64,000 bases of DNA from Mytilus edulis (taxonomy: Eukaryota; Mollusca; Bivalvia; Mytilida; Mytilidae). Of the stretch, positions 12,170-23,500 are shown piece after piece. The stretch's first letter is position 1; each line of letters begins with the position of its first letter. The DNA lies in contig NC_092345.1 in NCBI RefSeq assembly GCF_963676685.1, positions 80,231,592-80,295,591 of the forward strand, in the 5' to 3' direction. The position numbers and the translations under genes were made by a program. Under the pieces are notes generated by a model that saw only the letters and a list, made by a program, of their open reading frames with translations, searched no databases and had not been told where the DNA came from.

Positions 12170-13448
12170 ATACCAGGATTGAAATTTGTATCTGCGCCAG
12201 ACGGGCGTTTCGTCTACAAAAGACTCATCAGTGACGCTCGAATCGAAAAAAAAGTTAAAAAGGCAAAATAAAAAACGAAGTTGAAGAGCTTTGAGAATCA
12301 CAAATTCCTAAAAGGTTTTGCCAAATACAGCAGAGGTAATCTTTTCCTGAGGTAATAAAGTCTTACTATTTAAAAAATTATGGCTTTATAAATATTTTGA
12401 TATGAGCGTCACTAATGAGTCTTATTATCACCAGCCCAGTAGTCAACACTTTGTTATATTAATAATGTGGTAATTTTTATAAGTTTCCTGTTGACAAAAC
12501 TTTTAATTTTTCGAAAAATTAAGGATTTTCTTATTCCAGGCATAGATTACCTTATCCGTATTTGGCACAACTTTTTTGGAATTTTGAATCCTCAATACTC
12601 TTTATCTTTGTACTTGTTTGGCTTTATAAATATTTTGATATGAGCGTCACTGATGAGTCTTATGTAGACGAAACGCGCGTCTGGCGTACTAAATTATAAT
12701 CCTGATACCTTTGATAACTATTTACACCACTGGGTCGATGCCACTGCTAGTGGACGTTACGTCCCAGAGGGTATCACTAGTCCAGTAGTCAACACTTTGT
12801 TGTTGACATGAATATCAATAATGTGGTAATTTTTATAAATTTCCTGTAAACTTACAAAACTTTTAGTTTTTCGAAAAACTAAGGATTTTCTTATTCCAGG
12901 CATAGATTACCTTAGCCGTATTTGGCACAACTTTTTGGAATTTTGAATTCTCAATGCTCTTCAACTTTGTACTTGTTTGGCTTTATAAACATTTTGATAT
13001 GAGCGTCACTGATGAGTCTTATGTAGACAAAACGCGCGTCTGGCGTACTAAATTATAATCCTGATACCTTTGATAACTATTTACACCACTGGGTCGATGC
13101 CACTGCTAGTGGACGTTACGTCCCCGAGGGTATCACCAGTCCAGTAGTCAACACTTTTTTGTTGACATGAACATCAATAATGTGGTCATTTTTATAAATT
13201 TCCTGTAAACTTACAAAACTTTTAGTTTTTCGAAAAACTAAGGATTTTCTTATTCCAGGCATAGATTACCTTAGCCGTATTTGGCACAACTTTTTGGAAT
13301 TTTGAATCCTCAATGCTCTTCAACTTTGTACTTGTTTGGCTTTATAAACATTTTGATATGAGCGTCACTGATGAGTCTTTTTTTTTTTTTTTTTTTTTAT
13401 TATGTAGACGAAACGCGTGTCTGACGTACTAAATTATAATCCTGGTAC
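12170..13448. mobile_element. inverted-ended element with 359-bp tandem core
   Basis: The left end (12170-12245) is an inverted copy of the right end: TACCAGGATT… and CGTTTCGTCTAC… pair with the block at 13404-13448. Between them the motif GATATGAGCGTCACT recurs at 12399, 12637, 12996 and 13355. The last three spacings are exactly 359 bp; the first unit is shortened. A poly-T run interrupts the final unit at 13379-13398. No transposase frame. Inverted ends plus a tandem core resemble the pearl-type non-autonomous elements of bivalves (inference). Confidence 0.7.
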
Positions 13449-13464
13449 CTTTGATAACTATTAT

Positions 13465-14460
13465 GACAAAAACCAAAGCTGGTAAAACGTTAAGTAGATA
13501 CAGGCCATTGGAAATATGTGTAAGGGCTTGAACCTTACATAATTAATTCAGAAGAAAATACTGTTTAAATAAAAACTTTTATTTAGGCTCTGCAGGTATT
13601 CATTATTTTTCTGATTCCTCATTAATTAATCATTTTAATTAAAAATTTACAAACTATAGTCTCAGAGGAGCAAAGGAAACAATTTCCCAAATTTAGACAG
13701 GGCTCATAATCATGGGCTAAATATAAAAGAAATAGGTACTTGATTTTATGAATTCATGACAACAAATGTATTTCATGTATAGAAACAGTAGACTGTCCTG
13801 TGTTTAAAAACTGTAAATGTATTCATCAATGATCAGAATGATACGTAACGATACAAGACTTTTTATCAAACTTTCTTCGGAGCAGGATTTTTTAAAGTAT
13901 GATTATTGTTAATGCACAAGGTTTATAACTAACAGAAATTTTGAGTTGTCTTTCTTTGTCCAAATCAGCTCTAGCTGGATGTTCCCAATACATTTTTTAA
14001 CATTTAACCTAGGACTAGTATACCAAGGATTTATAATAAAAATCCGTGATTAACGAATAAGTATAATAGTCCCGGATTACGGGCATTTCAATTTTAAAAT
14101 ACGTGGTTAATACAATCAGAGACATATGTCTCTGATGACGGTCTCTGATGTATATACAGTCTTTTGTATCATTTTAATGTTTAATAAAGTAAAACATAAA
14201 TAAGAAGAACCAGAGACATATAATATAATTGTATTTTATGTCGCTGGAAGAACACAATTAAGAAATATGTATTATAATGGCATTGGGTGGAAGTAGGTCA
14301 TAGCTGTAAACATTGTCGACCGTTTGTGTGGTGAATAGAGTATTTGTTTAATAATAGGTTTTTGGACGTATTGATTCGACTGATTTTTTTCAGGTCAGAA
14401 CAACAGTAATCCAGTTCAGGGTAGTTTTCCACAAAATTTTTCCATTCTTTGGCATAATAA
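13465..14460. other. AT-rich upstream region of msrB
   Basis: No exon or bounded repeat seen. 14110-14160 contains TCAGAGACATATGTCTCTGA, a perfect 20-bp palindrome. The msrB promoter should lie in the last few hundred bases, but no TATA box or initiator can be assigned. Confidence 0.4.
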
Positions 14461-14464
14461 AAAT

Positions 14465-14582
14465 ATGGCTTTCACAGGTGTACTCCGTTCTGTTTGTCGA
14501 GTTGCACCAATAGTATCAAGACGGATGGTCAATCTACAATCATCGAGCAAAATATGGAATGTCTCCTCACAATGCATGCGAG
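14465..14582 (+). CDS. msrB: msrB exon 1 (start codon, presequence)
   Basis: ATG at 14465; 39 codons plus one base; donor GTAAAC at 14583. Encodes [20 protein letters not shown] and following, an Arg-rich amphipathic targeting-type sequence. Confidence 0.8.
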
Positions 14583-17500
14583 GTAAACACCGGTTTCCGT
14601 CTGCTACACAAAAAGGGGGAGGGGCCTACCAATTTGGAGGTTTCTTGCTGTTGAGATGCTTATAAAGTAAAAGTTAATGTACATTTTTGCGTAAAACGTT
14701 AATCCTCCTTCATTAACCTCTGGAATCACCACGAGCTATGCACTCTGATATACCTCTCAATAAGGATTTGTATATACAAATCCTTGCTCTCAGCAATACA
14801 GTATACTCAAATATACATGCAAAATAAGACTATAAATCATGTAAATCAAGAGCAATCGCATGTTTCAATGCCTGGTTCCATGATAAAAAAACCAACAACA
14901 AAACATTGAACACTATTCATTTTGACACAACTTATTTCTTTGCCAGTCATTTGAATTTTGGACAGAATCACAACATGAAGAAGAATCACCTACCTACCTA
15001 CCTAAGTCTACCTAAGTGTTTCCAAACGCAGGAGATCAGTTTGCTCCTCTATATTTAGCTCTGGTTCATCGTCACTAACTACACTTATGCTACTTCCGGT
15101 GTTATAGGTGTATTCAGTGTCAAATCATTGGGTGTTCTTTCCAATGCTTGTCTAGGCGATTTCCAAAAATCTTTACATTCTTTGCTGTCACTATGACCTA
15201 AATGCTAAATGTTTTAAACTTACTTGAAGAAAAAATTATGAGCAATACAGGGGTGGATCCAGCCATTTCAAAAAGTGGGGTTCCCAACCCAGGACAAAGG
15301 GGGGTTCCAACTATATGTCCTCATTCAAATGCATTGATCGTCCAAAAAAAAGGGGGGTTCCAACCACCAGAACCCTTCCGCTGGATCCGCCACTGCAATA
15401 CAAGATAAAAAGAAACCCCAGCTTTTGTGATGAATTCTATTCTAGTCCACAAGGTTGGAGACTGTCCATTGTTGAAATACAGATTGACATATTTTAGTGA
15501 CATACACCATTAATTAAGAGCCTTAAGTTTCATTTTGGACATCAATGATGGAAGATCGAATAAAACTGTCAATCGTAAAAATGATCAGCAAAACATGATA
15601 AATTAGACTAATACCTGAGAAACAAATCAAACCACAAAACTTTACATTGACCAGTGAACCATGAAAATGAGGTCAGTCATAAACCCTGCTAGATAGATGA
15701 TAACATGATAAATTAGAGATTTTAGTCGAATTATTTCCTAGTCTACAATGTTTGAGATTACCTATCATGGTGGATAAGCACTTCAGATCAAAATCTCATG
15801 GCTGCATAATCTATTTGTATAACACTTTATATTTTGGAAAGGTAAAACACCTAGATGTTTCATACATTTTATACAGTTGCATTATGTCGTCATGATCATA
15901 TGGCTTTTGTCCTTGAACTAATTTTTCCTGGTTCAGTGATTGCTTATGAAAAAAGTTCATTTATTTATCAAGTGAAATACTTATTATGAGTAACAAAATA
16001 ACTTTATTTGGTATGTGGATTCCTGGCAACATCTACATGTCTGTCAGGTAGGGTTCATCTGACCTTAAATTATTTTATGAGACCAAGGTTAAAGTTGTAT
16101 CTCTCATTAAGCATTACAATGTAGGGCAAATACATTTGGTGTATGAAATGATTTTAAGGTGAGCATGTCAGACTGACAGGTTTCATCTGACCTTGACCTG
16201 AACTCATGGTTCTTTGGACAATGTTTAGTTTGTGGATTGGTCTTCATGTATATTATATCTAAGATATTGTAAGTTATATATTATATAAGGCAATTACATT
16301 TGGTATGGAATGATTGCAAGGAGTACATGCAGTAGTCATCTGACATTGACCACATTTTCATGGTTCATTGCAAAGTGTTTAGTTTTTGCAGTTTTGGTTC
16401 TTTTTTTGCCCCAACTTGGACATGGGGCATTATGTTTTTTTCAGTCTGCATGTCAGTTCTTTTACCATCCGTCCCTCTCTCCCACTTCAGGTTAAAGTTT
16501 TTGGTCAAGGCAGTTTTCGATGAAGTCCAATCAACTTGAACTTTGTCAGTTTATGAGGTACTATAAGCAATAGATCAACTATACTTGGTGTATGGAATGA
16601 TAGTTGGGTGTATATGTCTATCTGGCAGGGTTTATGACTGACCTCATTTTCATGGTTCACTGGTCAATGTATAGTTTTGTGGTTTGATTTGTTTTTCAGG
16701 TATAAGTCTATAAGTGATAGAGCTGCTATATTTGTTGTAGGAATTGATTGTAAAGTGTATATATGTCTATCTGGTAGGGTTCATATGACATTATTTTCAT
16801 GGTTCATTTGTTAATGTGAAGATTTTGTTGTTTGATTTGTTTTCCAGGTACTTTATGTGAAAGGGCCACTACATTTGATGTAGAAATTGATCATAATTTG
16901 TGAGGTTACATGATGTTTGTCTGAGTGGCTCATCTGACCATGACCTCAAGGTTGATCATGTAAAGTTCATGTGCTACATGCACATTTTGTACTTGAAGTA
17001 AAACTTTCATATTACAGACTTTCAAATTTTAACATGTAAAATTCAATGATAAGTAAAACAGGCCAGACATTTCAGTGTGTACACTCTTGTTTTTAGTAAG
17101 TTTGTTGCTCCTAACATTACTTTGCATGAAAGGAAGAATTACAAAATTCTGCTTGTATAACATGTATAATTTTTTAAAAGATCTTTAATGTCCATTTAGA
17201 TACTTTTAGTCATATATATAGAATGTACAAAGGAAAATTTTAAAAGTAGTAATCGTTACAAAATGTATAAATAATTTAGATGCATAGAATTTTATTGCAT
17301 TTCAGTTTTGTCAACACAGATTGACCCAGAAGATCCAAGAACAGTTCCAAACACTGAGTGGGAGAAACGTTTAACCCCAGAACAGTATGCTACAACAAGG
17401 GAGAAGTTTACAGAACCAGTAAGTGGTCCAATCAGCTGTTATTCTGTATCTACATGTACATTTAAAGAATGTGACGGTTTCACATATATAGATGTGTTGT

Positions 17501-20500
17501 TTAGAAGTTAAGTGTTGATGATAAAGTTGAGAATGGAAATTGGGAATATGTCAAAGAGACAACAACCCCAACAAAGAGCAGATAACAGCTGAAGGCCAAC
17601 AATGGCTGTAACACAGAAACAAAATCCTGCATGGTGTTCCTCAGCTGGCCCCTAATTACAAATGTGTACCCTTCTCATTCAATGAAAATGAATGAAGGTA
17701 TGTAAACCAATATATTTAAAATTGAAAACATGACATTCATTAAGATAAATTGACAATATATTGGATGTAAAATACATTTGCATTCAAATGTTGGAAGATC
17801 ATGGAAAAAGTAGGTATATTATACACAGATATGATTCCAGTGTTTTCTGATGGCTTAACTGAGGAACTGGGCGAACATTCAGCAAACCATTAGATAAATA
17901 AAACTTGATTTAAGGCACTGAACAATTAAAGATAAAAGATCATTTTTTTCCAAATTCAATATAAAAATAAGGAGATGACACTGTGACCATGTTGTATGCT
18001 TTCAATAGGACATTTTTTATTTGATTTATTTTAAATAACATCCTTTGGGTAAATGTGGTCTGTATATTTTGAGAATTCTGGATTATTTAATGAAAACAAT
18101 TTCATTAAGTTAAGGTACCATAAGTGTTGTTAAATTTATCAATTAAACATAAATTAGACAGGTTTTTGATTTTATTGAGTTTGGCAGAAATGAATATATA
18201 TATAGTATAGCAAATGACCTAAATTTGTTATTTATTGCTAATATTAACATAACAATTGTACATGTAGATGTTGGGCTTGTAGTCCTTATATAGAAAATTA
18301 TACAGTGATGCAGGAACATATATATTAGATATACTGTTCCCAGAGTGATGTGGGTCAATAATTAGGAGATGTCTAATCAACAACATACATCAGTCAGGGG
18401 ACTTACTGAAATAAGTGATTTTTAAATCACTTATTTGAGTAGCAAATTCGATGTTTTGTCACGAATTGGAATTTTGTAGTTTTTTCAAAATTTTAAACAA
18501 ATAGGTTTAAATAATATCTTAATTAGTAAAATTAAAAAAATATGAACTTTTTGCTTCTTTTAAGTAGCAAGGTTTATGCCTTTGATGCTATTATTTAGCT
18601 GAAAATTCTATTTTAGTTGAAAAAATGCTATCATAATGGCTTTACATAATGAACTGATACTTTCTTAAAAGATTTTTCACAGCAGTGGGAGTATTTTTCC
18701 TGTGAAGTTCAAGGTTTTATCTTTCAGATTATGTAATAAAATTCTACTGTTTGGATAACTGTTGGGGGGGGGGGGTGTTGAAATTAGTGGGGGGTTATTA
18801 ACAGAATGATACTTAAAGAAGTGATTTTTGGGAAGGAAATTGAGGTCTGATACTTAAACAAGTGATTTTTATGTCATTATCCTAGATTCAGTACAAGGTC
18901 ATCACCTGAAATGACCTGGTCATCCTAGACAACACAGATGTTGGTTCTGATAAGTTTAGAAACATAATTAGTCCCTGGATCATTAGTATTCTATATTTAA
19001 AGCTACAATAAAATTAAATCACTTCTTCTAGTTACTTAAATAGGTGATTATTAAAGAAAGACAACTCTAACTTCCAACCTTTATGGAAATAATGTTACTT
19101 GAATCAGTGATTTAGAAAATCACTTGTTTAAGTAAGTCCCCTGACTGTACATGTATGGCAATCAAAATCAAAATTCCGACTGAGGTTAGAAGTTTACTTA
19201 TCAACAATGAGTTCAAAAAAAGTCAAGGCTCTCGTATCATGAAGGACTCTTATTTTTTTAAGAATAACCAAAGATATGTTTTTGTAGCACTGAATTTGTA
19301 AATTGATAAACATAGAGACTGACAAGTTTCCTGATTTGAAACAGGCACATAGGTAAAACATTAGACAGGGTTAAACAAGTTTTTCCAGTTGCTCAGCTTT
19401 AATCCCAATTCACCACAGCTGGGACAGCACCAATTAGACTGGTAATAGGTTATGAATAATATCAATGTGAGGAATTAGTGCTTGGGTTTGTATTATAACA
19501 TAGATATAGGAAGATGTGGTGTGAGTGCCAATGAGACAACTCTCCATTTAAATAACAATTTAAAAAAAGTAAACCATTATAGGTCAATGTACGGCCTTCA
19601 ACACAGAGCCTTGGCTCACACCGAACAACAAGCTATAAAGGGCCCCAAAATTACTAACTGTAAAACCATTCAAACGGGAAAACCAACGGTCTAATCTATA
19701 TAAAAAACAAGAAACACATATAAATTACATAAACAAACGACAACTACTGTACATCAGATTCCTACTAACTACATGATTCAAACTTTCAGATTTTGTTTTT
19801 CAGCCATTTAGTGGGATCTATGTCAATAATTACGAAGAAGGGACATACAACTGTTTGTGTTGTGGAAATGAGTTATTTAGGTAGGTATATTATATAGATT
19901 GGTATAGTTAGTTAACAGATTGTATAGAAACAGTCACAGGAAAAATGGTTATTGAAAAAAGTAAAAAAAGGTCACATGCATTTAAATCACAGCTACTGTG
20001 GATTCAATTATTTTTAAGGGTATCAGTTTTTGGAAAAGTAACATGTTTGCAGATATTCATAGGCTTTGCAGACATCTGCATACAACATTGTACAAGCTTA
20101 TAGAAAATTTGTTATTAGTTGATCATTTTATTTCATGGTTAACCTGTAATCACGAAACCACAATAATTGGTATCCAACGAAAATAATGAATCCACAGTAC
20201 ACATTGAATGTTGAAAATGGATTAGTTGATTTGTTAAATAAAATTTTTGTATTTTTCTTTTCTTTTTTATGACTTGCTATACTTAAAAGGGAAGATTTAT
20301 ATCGCATTAATTTACCATGTCCATTCATTCATGTGTCTGTCAGTTCTTTTGGCTTTTAACACTTATTTCCATAACACTTTTCTTAAAATGACTTCATAGC
20401 AGCAAGGATTTGTATAGTAAGACTTACTATACAAATCCTTGATAGCAGCTTGTCAGTTGCATTAGTGAGATGTGATCACTTTTCATATCTGTTGAACACA

Positions 20501-23500
20501 TACACAGGCCGAAACCTGGTTGAAATAGAACAAAAGAATCGAAGCTCTTTGTTAGAGAAGGGCGATAAATGCTTACTGTAATGTTTACTAGTTAGTAACA
20601 AAAAAAAATAAAAGTTAATAGAAACAAATAAATTGACAATTTTCTTCTCAATTACGAAGTGTTCTATTTTAAAAACACCATTTGCATAAGGTTTCAATTT
20701 ATCTATTACATAATTAAGCAGAACAATTAGATATCAAGTCAACGACATGGGTATCTATCAAGTTGGATGTAGAAAATGCATAACCTCCGATTTTTTTGAA
20801 AAAATTACCAAGTACGGAGAACATATATTAATCTTTTAGTTCAGTAATGTTTTGTGTCTGCCCTTCCATTATTTGACTCAAGAAAAAATTCTAAAAAATG
20901 GGTAACCATTGTATCGAAAAGAGAAAATCGAGTGCAACTTTTTATGTTAGAGCTTGTTTGAGTCGAATATTTTGTCTTGAAAACGTACAAAGCAAGAATA
21001 TTTGATACATCATCTCGCTTCAGATTCTATTATTTTTATATATCAAAGCTACAGGTTGACTTTATAACATAAAAAAAAAATCACTGGACTGAAAGATGAA
21101 ATCCATGGGTCAAGTGAAATACCTATCTAATGAATCATAAAAACAGAGTTGGTGTGTTCTAATAGCTATTTTTTTTAATAAAAGTACTTGATGACAGTCT
21201 TTCAAGTTGGATGATTAAAATGCATTTTTTGTGTGTGATAACTAAGGTTTATAGTCTTCAACCACTAAAAAAATCTAGTCTGCCCGTCCACTAAATATTT
21301 AATTAGAATTTTTTTAAATGTTTATGAATTTTCAAACATTCCACCTGACAACCGATTAGACAATAGTTTTAAGTTGAATCAATGCAGACAAGATCATTAC
21401 CTGATGCTTATTAGCTAGTAGATACATTTGTCTTTTAAAATACAACTGACATATAAGGATCGTAATGGTGCTATGTGGATAAATTTTTCAGTTTTCAAGA
21501 GCAAAATTGGCAGCACGTCATCCATACAATGGCTTCCATTTCTACGATTGTGAAAATTAACTTGCGTAATGGGGAGATCATTTTGACGAAGTAGAATCCT
21601 GACTGTACATGTACTTCCTGTTTGTCAATACTTTGAAATTTTCAATTTCCTCAATGAACATAAATGTTTTGACACATGTTTCTGTAATACTATTGAACAG
21701 AAAGACCATGCTTGGTCAGCTGCTTTGCAGTAGTAAGATGTAATGAGTGATCGCTATTTGGATGCACATACATTTTTTCAATATGTTGAATGAATGACAT
21801 ACTTTAGAATTTAGGTAATTTTAAGAGAATTGGCCATACCAGATATATATTTAAAATACAAACTAATGGAGGTATTTTTAAAGAAAAAGATCTTCAAATA
21901 ATTCTATAGACTTTTCTGAAATATACATAGAACATATTTATAAACTTTTATTTAATTTTGAGTAAAATCAATGTTTTTTTTTTACAGTTCTGAAACAAAA
22001 TATGATTCTGGAACAGGCTGGCCATCATTTACAGCACCAATTGGAGGAGAAGATAAAGAAAACACAAATATTCTAGAACTTACTGACACTAGTCATGGAA
22101 TGATGAGAACTGAAGTCATTTGTAAAAAAGTAAATAATGTTTACTGTACGACTTCTTGCTATATTGGCAAGAAAATATGGTGGGACCCCTATTGACTTTT
22201 AATCTGGTTATTTTTTTAAAGCTAGATTTACCACTGTGACTGAGATCTTACACTTACAGAAATACAAAATGTCATGGCATAAGTTAAAACAGCTGAAGAA
22301 TAAATATTGATCAACATTTAAAACTGTCTATATACACTCCCCTGCCTATCTGCCTTCTGTAGACCCTTACCACTCTTTCTAACATTATAGACACCTCCTC
22401 CATCTTGCTGGTCTCTCAATATTCAGATACTTAAGAAAAAATGAGAATGGTCAATTGGTTTGAGATTCAATGTTGCATCAAAATATACCTACAGTTGGTG
22501 ATATTTTGTCATTCAGTCTCTGAATAGTTGTTTCAGTTGAAAGCATTCCACATTTTTGTTGAGCCTTCAACTTTAGTCGAAAAAGCGAGACCAAATTTGG
22601 ACAGAAGCTTGTTTATGATCATAATATAGTAATTTTGTAAAAAAACTCCATTTTTTCCGTATTTTACTTATAAATGGACTTGTTTTTCTGCCAGGAAACA
22701 ATACATTCACTAGGAGGTTAAAGTTTTTAAAATTTTAATAACTTTCTTATGCCATCCTGGATTTCTACCAAACTTGGACAGAAGCTTGTTTATGATCAAA
22801 AGCTAGTATCTCAGTCAAGAAATTTTGTTTAAATTTTGTACCTGTTTATCCAATTTTTACTTATAAATGGACTTAGTTTTTCTTCCAGTTAACCTTACAA
22901 ACAGTCTGCAGTTAAATTTTTTAAAACATTGATTAGATTCCTAAACTATCCTGGATTTTTACCAAATTTAGCTTCTTACAATCAAAAGATAGTATCAAAA
23001 GGAATATTTTTTTATTTTATTTTTTTCCTCATTTTTGTTGAGCCTGCGATAAACATCAAAAGTAGGCAAGACACTGGGTTCCGCAGAACCCTTACAAATT
23101 TTATTAGTTCCCTACCAACAACATTTTTAACCCCACCACATTCTATATGGATGTGTCTTTCTCAAGTCAGGAGCCTGTAATTCAGTGGTTGTTGATTGTT
23201 GCTGTGTTACATATTTGTTTTTTGTTATTTTTTTTGTACATTAGGTAGACAGTTAGCATGGTTAGTCGTCTTGTTTGAATTGTTTTACATTTGTGATTTC
23301 GGGGCCTTTTATAACTGGCTATGATGTATAGGCTTTGCTCATTGTTGAAGGCCCTTTGATGACATATAGCTGTTAATTTCTGTGTCATTTGTCCTCTTGT
23401 GGAGAATCGTCTCATTGGCAATCATACCACATCTTCTTTTTTATATTTAAGTTTTCACTCTGTCCATTTGTCTGTCCTTTCTGTCATTCTGACAAATCAG

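Noticed and set aside
23182-23421. 79-codon minus frame
   Set aside because: Falls entirely in the SINE-like repeat also found at 46080-46400.
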